A DNA stretch of 64,000 nucleotides from Tieghemiomyces parasiticus (Eukaryota > Kickxellomycota > Dimargaritomycetes > Dimargaritales > Dimargaritaceae): the NCBI GenBank assembly GCA_027575765.1, contig JANBPT010000102.1, positions 1-64,000 of the forward strand. Direction: 5' to 3'. This document shows positions 55,984-64,000 of the stretch, piece by piece; position 1 is the first letter of the stretch; the number at the start of each line of letters is the position of its first letter. Made by a program: the position numbers and the translations under genes. The notes under the pieces were generated by a model. That model had not been told where the DNA came from and searched no databases. It saw nothing but the letters and a program-made list of their open reading frames with translations.

Positions 55984-58083
55984 ACCAGCCTATCGTCTCG
56001 TCCATGTTGTCACCTAACCAGGTTATATTCCCGCCGGGCAACGGCAGCCCGTTCTCTCTTCCGTGCGGTACGCACTAATGTACATCAACCATTGTTTTTC
56101 CTTAATCCGTAACTTAAATCCATATCGTACTTGGAATAATTAATTAGGTCAGTCCGCTCTGATGTGGGGGCGGGTAGGTGGGGCTACCGAGTCAACAAAG
56201 TGCCTATGGGCGCACAAACTGCAAGCCCTTAGAGAGGATCGCAGAAGTGCCCCTCCCACAGCTGACTTTGACGAAATGAAATGGGTGGCCTAAAATATTT
56301 CGCCATGAGCGGTGATTGAAGCCGGAGTGTATGGTATATCCGTCAGGGGTATTTGTGATGAAAACGGTGGACAATGGGGGGGGGGAGCCAACGCGTTGGT
56401 CCTGCGGCATGGTGCGGGCTCCTGCCTTTGGCGGAGGTTGCTATTGTGAACGACTGAGTAGGGCAGACCAATAAGCCTAATGGATAGTGACTTACTGGCC
56501 CATCCCATGAGTGGGATAAGTCAGTGGAACATGTTTGTCGCCTACAAGTTGCGTCTACATGGCCAAGAACTGAATAGGTGGAACGGAAAGAGGGTTAGCC
56601 GACTGGAGCAAAACGCAGTAGGAACTGGTGCGACGCGCCCGGTGTGGACCTGTAGCTCTAGCTGTCAGCTCGCAACCGGGTCACGTCGTTCCCCAGTTAG
56701 GCCAAATGCGGGGGAAGCAGGCGCCAATCACGCTCCAAACCGCCAGCTTCTAGAGTCCATTGGCATGCTCGATCAGTGGGCCACAAAAGGCGTCTCCAGT
56801 TCGCCGAATCATTGCCCCTCCGTATTCTATCCTTCATTATTAATGGGCGGGATAGGCCTTACCATGCGTGAAGTGGGGCAGGTACGCGTCTGTCCAGGCC
56901 CATCCCTCACATATTTTTTTTTTTTACCTCCGCTGCCCCGCGCGACTCGGGTCCTGACGTTGATGACTATGCTTCTCCCACCGTATACGACCCAAATACC
57001 CAGCGCGACCTTGCCCACTTTGCCCCTGCACCCTGTAAATTGCGGCAGCGAAGCCCAGGGTGAGCTGACCGTGGCCAACAACTGATAATCCGCCAACTGT
57101 TGGCACACCCGCTAGGCCTGACCTAGCGCTTTCCATATCGGCCCTGGCTGACCCTTCCTCTGTCCTCGCCCACCCACATGCGCTGACATGGTCCAATCCC
57201 CTCCCCTCATGCATCGGCCCGTTCCACTGACCTGTGTTACCTTCTCCCATCTGTCTCGCTCATTGTACGGCGACTAATGTGCATTCCTTTCCGCACCGTT
57301 TCATTTCGCCCTTCCCTTCATTGCCTTGTGGTTCCGCATGCGTCCAGGGCCTGCCTTACCAACAGTACGTTTCCTCCATTCGAAGTCGCCCATATTAACC
57401 TTCCTACTCCGTTACTTTCTCATTACCCAAAATCTGCGCATTGGTTCGTCAACCGTGCTAGCCGTGACTGAAATCGCGCCTTGCGCCCCTAGGGTTGTGC
57501 TCCGTAGTCCAATCTTGGTTTCCCTCCCTCTTACCGCTCGTCATCACCATCTCTGCTGCAGCTGCCGCAGTTCACGTCGACCGTGCCATATACCGTTCGT
57601 CCATTGCTGCAGTGGGAACCCTAATTGCCTCGCTGCCTAACGTACACTCTCCATCAGTACCTTTAAAGTAAGTTATATTGACAGGTCATTGCCAACCGAT
57701 ACGTCCGGCGACCGACGGCATGTTCAACAACCACGCATGCCAAATGTTTTTATTTCCCTGTCTGGGGTCCCCGTCGCCCCGCCCGAAGCTCATGTTGAAT
57801 TCTCTCATTGTTACACCTGTCTGGCCGAGTCCATGGCGTCCATGGGCTTGGCCAAGGAAGTGGGGAGCCGGGCATCTGGCCTCAAGCGTGACGCCCTTCT
57901 ACCACACTGTCGTCCTGATGTATCTATGCCTGCGTGGCGCTTGGGAACCGCTTCGCTCTTGTCCACTAACTTCGCATCCTAGTATTTTATTTTGCAACCC
58001 TTTTCTTTTTCATACAGCCGTCTGGTGCTCTATCCTTCTCCGCCACTTGTATATAACAGACTCAGTCACACTCCTTCCGCGTC
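55984..58083. other. 2.1-kb upstream region of the SET/PHD gene
   Basis: No firm gene. The last 800 nt are pyrimidine-rich leader-like sequence. CTTTTTCATACAG ending near 58018 is a good 3' splice site, so the next gene may have a leader intron. A frame at 57689-57982 looks partly coding but has no recognisable content. Confidence 0.4.
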
Positions 58084-61000
58084 ATGGACGTACTAATAGA
58101 AGGCCAGGCCCTCAGCGGCACTTCTAAAAAGCAGGACGGTACCCCACCGACTGACGATCGGCCGCCCAAGTTTACCCTCACTCATCCGCGACCAGTTACT
58201 ACCTCTTCAGCTGACCCAACGTATCGGTCCCCACCCCCGCCGGCGACCCCTCAAACCCCAGCCAAGAGAGCCGGTAGCTCCGGCAAGGCTACCAAGTCCG
58301 CCGGTGGCGGCGATTCCGGGGGGCCCACCAAGTACCACCAGGGGGTGGGCGGTAACCACACCAATCGTGTCTGCTTACTCAACCTGGTCCACTTTGGTCT
58401 ACTGCGCCCGGCCTCCGTGGTAAATTTCCGAAGTCATACCGCGCTGGTCACCCCCGAGGGAACACTGCGTCCCAACCCCAATGAGCCCTTGTCTCTGCAG
58501 ATGCAGGCTGAGTACGAGACCCCCAGCGCCTGGGCTACTGCCGTGTGCAAAATGGGTCGCCATGGCCGTGTGGCCGTCAACGGTTGGTCCTCAGTAAAGG
58601 TTTGGGTGCCTTGCGAGACTTTCGATGGCCAAATGCAACGGCTCGAGGTGCCTCTGGACGCCCTGCGGCAGAAGTATCTGGCGGCCACCAGTGGGGATGC
58701 TGCTCTGGCCAACCTACCCTTGCGACACTTTCTGGGCGACTCCCGCAAGCGCAAGTTACGCAAGGGTGAACCTGGCGGCGACCGACCCCGGCAGCGCAAT
58801 CGCAAGACTTTTGACGGAACCGTTTCGGGCTCCAGTCCTCATGAAAAGCTTCCCGATAAACCCGCCACCCCGGCATCGTTGACACCCCCGCCCAAGCGCA
58901 AATATGTACGGCAACCCAAACCGTTCGAACTCCTGGCCGACCCGACGGATACCCTGCCCGATCCTTCCACGGAAGAAACTGGGGTGCCACCGCCTGAAGG
59001 GAGTGAGGCCGCTCGTCGTGCCCACCAGCACCGACTCCGCACCAAGCGCCAACGGAAACTTACCCAGCGCATCCGCCACTGGCTGGAACAGCGGCGAATC
59101 ACCCGTGGCGTACCCTGGGCCTTCCCCGTGGCCCGTCGCCAGACCATCGCCCGATTCCGAGCTGGTCTGACCGATCCGAGCTCCGCACCCTCTCCCCTCC
59201 CTCCGGCGGCTCATTTCCGATGTGTGGCCCTGACCGTCCCGCCTTCTACGCGGAGCACTGACCCCCGTCCCTGCGGTGCCTGCGGTCATTCCCTTACAAC
59301 CACCACTACCACCGGGACTGGGCTCACCGCTGCTCGGGCCCGGCCGGACCGCAACGTAATCAACTGCCGGTACTGTGAAGAAGACTACCACCTGGCCTGT
59401 GCCGGCTACGACCCGGCCCGGGTGGGAGACGTCGCAGCAGCCGGTTCGCTCGTGCCCCCAGCCCTGTCCGCGCCACCCGCGACGGCGGCCCGTCGGACCC
59501 ATGAAGCCGGCATGCGGCCCTGCGCCCACTGCGCCACCTGTGAGAGATGTGACCAGCGAGAGCCAGCCGGCCAGCTCTTGCAATGCGACCAGTGCCCGCG
59601 GCTATGTCATGTGCCCTGCCTCGACCCGTCGACGCGGGAGGCGGTCCGCCAGTGTCGCCGGTGGGTCTGCGGGGACTGCGTGCGGTGTCAGGCCTGCGGT
59701 TCTCAGTCAGCCAGCGGTGACTTGGGCGACACAGCCGATCTGGAGGCGGCCTGGACCTACGACTACACGCTGTGCGGACCCTGCGGTCGACTACTTGACA
59801 CAGGAAACCTGTGCCCACTGTGCCAAAATCTGTACCGTGACGACGATTACGAAACGCCCATGATTGCCTGCGACGGGTGCGGGTACTGGGTACACGCCGG
59901 CTGCGACGCCCACCTCACCCCGGCGCGCTACCAATCCTTAGTGGAGGATGAAGCCTCGCAGTACTTTTGCCCCGTGTGCCGGTCTGAGCAGGAGGAATCC
60001 CTGTTTTGGACCCTGCCCGTGGCTTTCGAGCGTGAACGAGTCTGGGTGGCAAGCCTTGGTGGCATTCGGGCCAGCCTGCGTACCGAAACTCGCGAACGGA
60101 GTGGCGGACGTGGGCGGCCCAGTGGCAGCGGTAAACAGGCTGTTGCGGACCGGTTGGCCAAGTGGCAGTCAACCGCCGAGGCGAGCGCGGGGCCCGATCC
60201 GCTGATACGCCCCACCGACCCGGAGGATCTCGAACTGGATGTACACCCTATTCTCGATCTGGGCTACCAACCGGACCCGCCCGCTGACATTCGCCGATCG
60301 CATACAGTCCACGGCGATTCGGCCGCTCACACCGGTCTTGGTGATTTATTGTTGGCCGCCGCCGACACCAACGCAGTGACCCGGCGCGCCTCGGCTGCCT
60401 TACCCCTCGCCACCCCACGATCGGCCAGTCTACACCCTCCCACTACGGCATCGGGGCGACAATTCATGGAGCCGCCGCTGTCCGCCCGAGCCTCGGTTCC
60501 TGCTGCCTCGTCCGCGGCCACCGGTTCATCGGCCCCTTCTGTGGTCGACGCGGCGGAGATGCTCCTCACCCTTTTCAGTGCGGAACCTAGTCCAGCCCCC
60601 ACGATGACCACCACCGTTTCCACAACCCTGGTAGTCACTGTGAATACCTCGTCTTCATTCCCGCGGGCCCCAATCCAAACCCCAGGGTCGCCCCCGGTGC
60701 TAGCGTCCCGTCCGCATCAATCACCTAGCTTACCTGTCATTAATCCACCCCAGCCCATGCCCCCGGCTTTGCACGTCCCCTCGGCAGCCACGCGCCGGCC
60801 CTCTATTGCTGCCCTGCTGGCCTCTCCACCTCTCAACTCCACCAACTCTACAGCGGCTACTGGGGTGGCGACCACGTTGGGGAGTTCAGGCGGTACGGCC
60901 AGCCCCGTCAAGTGCCTGCTGTGTCACGGTAAGGAACTCTCAGCCTTAGCCAGCCAGCACACCATCACCAGCGGTTCTGCCGGGGGAAATTCGGCCCTGC

Positions 61001-64000
61001 TGCCGTCTTCGGGTACGGGTCGCCTGCTCTTTCTCTATTCGCAAACCTACCCCAATTCGTACGCCCACATTGACTGCTTGCTATGGCTGTCCGACATCCA
61101 TATCAATGACCGCTACGAGGTGGACGGGATCGAGGCGGCCCTGGTGCGGGCCCAGCAATCCTACTGCAACTTGTGCGCCCGCCTGGGAGCCACCGTGAAG
61201 TGTGCGGTCGGGCCGTACTGCCCCACGTCGTACCATATTTCGTGCCTCTTTTCCAAGCCTTACCGGATGTGCGCCCCCGAACGCCGCCCGGCTCTCTACC
61301 ACCATCTGCGGTGCCTCCTCTGCCACGTCCACGCCCCTGCTAACCACGTCATGTTCTCCAGCGAGGACGCTGCCCGGCCCACTGCCGGGTCATTAGACCA
61401 TCGTGCTCTCGTTGTTGCCCCACACGACCGTGCACCCGGCGTTGTGGAGCCCGGGGCCGGAACCGACTCACGTAGCCTCAATGGGTTCCACCTAGACCCG
61501 CAACGCCATGTGACCACTCGGTCGCCCTTGACGGCAGGTGTGTCATCCTCGGCGCTCTCCCCGATCCGTGAGAGCAGTGGACGGCCAGCAACTGCCCTTC
61601 CGATGCTCACCCGGGCCACGGCCCCGCAGCCCACTATCGTGGCGTACCGCATCGGTGCTCTGGTCGTACGTCAGCTGGGCACGCTGACCACCTCGGCCTC
61701 GCCCCCCACCACGGCTGCTGTGGTCAGCTTCGACTTTCCGGACTTCCTCGTCCCGCTCGGCTTCACCTGCGAGCGCTCGTTCGGTAGCTACATCAACCCT
61801 ACCAAGCGCACTCGCATTCGTTGCGAAGTCGTCTCGCTCCCCGCCGACCAAATTACCCTGAACTTTGCCAGCGATGTCAACCCTGAGGCTGCCTCTTGCC
61901 TGGCTGGTCTGCCCTTCACCTCACTGACTTTTGGCGCCATCTGGCAGTTCCATGTGGAGGATGACTCCTCCGCGAACGGCACCATCACTGCTAGAACCCT
62001 GCAAGGGGCCCTCCGGACGTTGCTCTCGCGGTACGCTCACGGGCCGTCGGCCCGCGCCCTCGCGAGTCAGGGTGATCGCTACATCTACCTCCGCGAGCCC
62101 CTGAGGTTTGTCGGGCTGGCTAACCGCGAACTCACGGACGCACTGGCCCGAACGGTGAGCGGATACAGGGCCCTCCGCGAGCGGTTCGCACCTGAGACGC
62201 GCGCCACTGACATTCTTGTTCAAATGATCGAGGCCCAGCCCCGGACTCAACTGCCAGCCAACCCACCTTGCCATCCGCGACCCCGCCCCGATGGGACTTT
62301 CAGCGCCGCCCGCACCGACCTCATCTACCGTCGACGCACCGTCCCATTGGCTCGGGCGACCACCACCGTTAACGCGTTCGACCCCAACGCCATGGTCCTG
62401 ACCAGTAACCCCATCGCCAAAAAGAAAATCAAGTTGGAGCCCGGGACCAGCGGCACGATGCAACTCTGCCACAACGCGGAACTAACCGCCCTCGCCCAAT
62501 TTCGCGCCGACCACCGTCCACGCTACTTCTTGGCCCCTTCCGAATGCTACCAGCGGCTACTGGAGGCCCTCGACTACCGGCGTAGTGACGACCCGGATGC
62601 CACCCGCGCCCTATTGGCCCGGCGCGCATTTGCCCGTACCCTCCACGATTTCGACCGGATCGTGCCCCCGACCCACCGCTTGCCGCCCGCTTTATTTCAG
62701 ACCCACTACCCAATCAACCGCGCCCATATCCCACTTGCCCATTCCGGCAGTGGCACTGGCATGGGTAGCGCCCTGAACGGCGGCAGCGGGAATATCGACA
62801 GTCCATCTGGGGTAGCAAATACCAGTTCCGGCCCGGGCGTTTCCGGTACCAGTGGTGGAGTGCCTGGTACGGTGGCCCACTCCCGGCAGCGCAGCACCAA
62901 CAACTTACCGGCTGTACCTCGGTCGCTCTTCCCGTCTTCTGAGTCATCATCGCCTGAACTGTCACCCATACGTCGGTCCAGTAGCCCTGGGATTCAGCGT
63001 CACGGGCAGAGTGCTGGCCCCTACCGTGGGGATACCATTGCCGACGATAGCGATCTGGATGACTTAGAGTGTGGGGAGGTGGAGTTTGAGGGGCCTGGCT
63101 TAGACTGGGCTACGTTATCGGTGTTTGGTACTTTTGGGTATCGCCCCAACCACCACGGTATCCTGCCTCTGTCCAACCACGATCCGGTTGGCGTGGGCCC
63201 CGTAATCCAGCGCATGGCCCACCCGACCAGCGCTGTGGGGGCCTTCTTCCGAGTTGTAGGGGTTGTAGGATCCACCGCTGACCTGGCGGCCACCCTAATT
63301 CCGTCTTCGCAGGGCCACGCGCACAACCATGTCGCATCTGGCGCAGCGGCTGCGGACGACCAATTCGTTGCGCAAGCCCTACGTCAGCCAGGCGCGGCCG
63401 ACCTCACGGAAACCAACCGCAAGTTCTGGGAGGCTGATGTATTGGGCGCCTCTTCGTTCCCCGCTGCTCCGCCCACCATCGCCAATCTCGGCCTCTTTTC
63501 CGCACAGGGATTCGCCCAGCACGACATTGTAATGGAGTTTGTTGGTGAGACCGTTGGCGCTTACGAAGCGGCTCGTCGGCAGGGGTGGATGCTCAGCGTG
63601 GCACGGTCCACAATTGGAAGCGTACCAACCGACGGTTGGGGCCATGCGGGGTTGGTAGGGGTTGGGGCCGCATCACACGGCGCCTTCGGTGGTGGTGGCG
63701 GTAGTGGGCCTAGTCGGTCCCGTAATTCCCAGCAGGCCACTAGCAACGCCCATCAGTCATCATCTCTGGCCGCGGGATCGTTCCCGGCCCAGCGCTACCC
63801 GCACTGCATAATGATCCGCGCGGGGCGGGATACCTTTGTGGATGCCAGTCGGTCCTGCGCACCCAACATGTTTATCCAGCACAGCGCGAAACCTAATCTG
63901 TACCCGAGAACCATCCGGGCCGACGGTGATGAAACGGATTCGCAGGTTCATGTCGTGCTTTGTGCCGCGCGGGCTATTGAGGCCGATGAGGAACTCACCT
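58084..64000 (+). CDS. MLL/Trithorax-like chromatin protein: RAMA, PHD fingers, ePHD, FYRN-FYRC, SET (3' end outside window)
   Basis: Partial: 1,972 codons open from the ATG at 58084 to the window edge, without an intron. Domains by eye: a RAMA-like domain at residues about 95-175 (LVHFGLLRPASVVNFRSH, P-S-A-W-A-T at 147-152, NGW at 166-168, S-V-K-V-W). Cys/His zinc fingers follow at about 395-440 and 480-545, with a typical PHD at 578-634 (CPLC, MIACDGCGYWVHAGC, YFCPVC). An extended PHD spans 944-1083 (CLLCHG, YAHIDCLLW, CNLCARLGATVKC, YHISCLF). FYRN starts near 1187 (AYRIGALVVRQLG) and FYRC lies near 1270-1355 (WQFHVED). SET begins near 1800 with EFVGE at 1818-1822 and VDAS, and continues to DEEL at the edge. 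This order matches MLL/Trithorax-type H3K4 methyltransferases. The usual NHSC motif reads QHSA (1932-1935), and a Gly/Ser-rich insert of about 60 residues splits the SET domain, so catalysis may be lost. Naming beyond family level is not justified. Confidence 0.8.
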   Translation, partial: MDVLIEGQALSGTSKKQDGTPPTDDRPPKFTLTHPRPVTTSSADPTYRSPPPPATPQTPAKRAGSSGKATKSAGGGDSGGPTKYHQGVGGNHTNRVCLLNLVHFGLLRPASVVNFRSHTALVTPEGTLRPNPNEPLSLQMQAEYETPSAWATAVCKMGRHGRVAVNGWSSVKVWVPCETFDGQMQRLEVPLDALRQKYLAATSGDAALANLPLRHFLGDSRKRKLRKGEPGGDRPRQRNRKTFDGTVSGSSPHEKLPDKPATPASLTPPPKRKYVRQPKPFELLADPTDTLPDPSTEETGVPPPEGSEAARRAHQHRLRTKRQRKLTQRIRHWLEQRRITRGVPWAFPVARRQTIARFRAGLTDPSSAPSPLPPAAHFRCVALTVPPSTRSTDPRPCGACGHSLTTTTTTGTGLTAARARPDRNVINCRYCEEDYHLACAGYDPARVGDVAAAGSLVPPALSAPPATAARRTHEAGMRPCAHCATCERCDQREPAGQLLQCDQCPRLCHVPCLDPSTREAVRQCRRWVCGDCVRCQACGSQSASGDLGDTADLEAAWTYDYTLCGPCGRLLDTGNLCPLCQNLYRDDDYETPMIACDGCGYWVHAGCDAHLTPARYQSLVEDEASQYFCPVCRSEQEESLFWTLPVAFERERVWVASLGGIRASLRTETRERSGGRGRPSGSGKQAVADRLAKWQSTAEASAGPDPLIRPTDPEDLELDVHPILDLGYQPDPPADIRRSHTVHGDSAAHTGLGDLLLAAADTNAVTRRASAALPLATPRSASLHPPTTASGRQFMEPPLSARASVPAASSAATGSSAPSVVDAAEMLLTLFSAEPSPAPTMTTTVSTTLVVTVNTSSSFPRAPIQTPGSPPVLASRPHQSPSLPVINPPQPMPPALHVPSAATRRPSIAALLASPPLNSTNSTAATGVATTLGSSGGTASPVKCLLCHGKELSALASQHTITSGSAGGNSALLPSSGTGRLLFLYSQTYPNSYAHIDCLLWLSDIHINDRYEVDGIEAALVRAQQSYCNLCARLGATVKCAVGPYCPTSYHISCLFSKPYRMCAPERRPALYHHLRCLLCHVHAPANHVMFSSEDAARPTAGSLDHRALVVAPHDRAPGVVEPGAGTDSRSLNGFHLDPQRHVTTRSPLTAGVSSSALSPIRESSGRPATALPMLTRATAPQPTIVAYRIGALVVRQLGTLTTSASPPTTAAVVSFDFPDFLVPLGFTCERSFGSYINPTKRTRIRCEVVSLPADQITLNFASDVNPEAASCLAGLPFTSLTFGAIWQFHVEDDSSANGTITARTLQGALRTLLSRYAHGPSARALASQGDRYIYLREPLRFVGLANRELTDALARTVSGYRALRERFAPETRATDILVQMIEAQPRTQLPANPPCHPRPRPDGTFSAARTDLIYRRRTVPLARATTTVNAFDPNAMVLTSNPIAKKKIKLEPGTSGTMQLCHNAELTALAQFRADHRPRYFLAPSECYQRLLEALDYRRSDDPDATRALLARRAFARTLHDFDRIVPPTHRLPPALFQTHYPINRAHIPLAHSGSGTGMGSALNGGSGNIDSPSGVANTSSGPGVSGTSGGVPGTVAHSRQRSTNNLPAVPRSLFPSSESSSPELSPIRRSSSPGIQRHGQSAGPYRGDTIADDSDLDDLECGEVEFEGPGLDWATLSVFGTFGYRPNHHGILPLSNHDPVGVGPVIQRMAHPTSAVGAFFRVVGVVGSTADLAATLIPSSQGHAHNHVASGAAAADDQFVAQALRQPGAADLTETNRKFWEADVLGASSFPAAPPTIANLGLFSAQGFAQHDIVMEFVGETVGAYEAARRQGWMLSVARSTIGSVPTDGWGHAGLVGVGAASHGAFGGGGGSGPSRSRNSQQATSNAHQSSSLAAGSFPAQRYPHCIMIRAGRDTFVDASRSCAPNMFIQHSAKPNLYPRTIRADGDETDSQVHVVLCAARAIEADEELT

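Noticed and set aside
57678..58127. Frames upstream of the SET/PHD gene as a possible additional N-terminal exon
   Set aside because: The ATG at 58084 already gives a complete start with good downstream coding sequence, and no recognised content lies upstream. The splice-like site near 58018 more likely belongs to the leader.

Overview
The window reads as nuclear DNA of a GC-rich, early-diverging (non-Dikarya) fungus. Genes are well spaced, some are split by short GT-AG introns of about 140-275 nt, and conserved genes prefer C or G at third codon positions. The gene set includes proteins that Dikarya usually lack (a MED23 Mediator subunit, a BCAS3-type WD40 protein, an MLL/Trithorax-like PHD-FYR-SET protein) beside typical fungal genes (a Pep4-type vacuolar protease, a Dal5-type permease, Arp8). 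A zoopagomycete or kickxellomycete-like lineage would fit, but that placement is inference and was not tested by any search.

Layout. 0-35 kb is a housekeeping block: EEF1A lysine methyltransferase (-), vacuolar aspartic protease (+), Arp8 (+), ACS-family MFS permease (-), mitochondrial Tim44-like/Mba1-mL45 protein (-), transportin-3/Mtr10 (+), ribosomal protein uS9/Rps16 (+), MED23 (+) and BCAS3 (-). 35-53.7 kb is a gene-poor, lower-GC island whose only conventional gene is a class I SAM methyltransferase. The island also holds a scattered set of very small predicted secreted proteins of 43-108 residues. Five of them (43.5-51.8 kb) share one plan: a short start, a hydrophobic signal, the cleavage-site signature V-[QS]-[AT]-[AVG]-P, and an extremely short mature part. 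Three of the five have a clear TATA box about 110-120 nt before the ATG and a fourth has a weaker one there. Two of the five, on opposite strands 6 kb apart, end in the same G-I-x-I-G-T-L-W tail. 53.7-64 kb returns to housekeeping: Pno1/Dim2 (-), Isa1-type iron-sulfur protein (+), and the first 1,972 codons of a giant chromatin protein that runs off the right edge.

The two most interesting items are (1) the secreted-peptide island, which looks like an undescribed family of peptide signals or effectors, and (2) the chromatin protein, which appears to combine a RAMA domain (a candidate N6-methyladenine-DNA reader) with PHD, ePHD, FYRN, FYRC and a SET domain whose NHSC motif is changed to QHSA. 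Early-diverging fungi are known for abundant 6mA at expressed genes, so this arrangement suggests a physical link between DNA adenine methylation and H3K4-type chromatin machinery. Smaller points are a 15-nt microexon in the EEF1A methyltransferase gene and a GC-AG intron in the permease gene.
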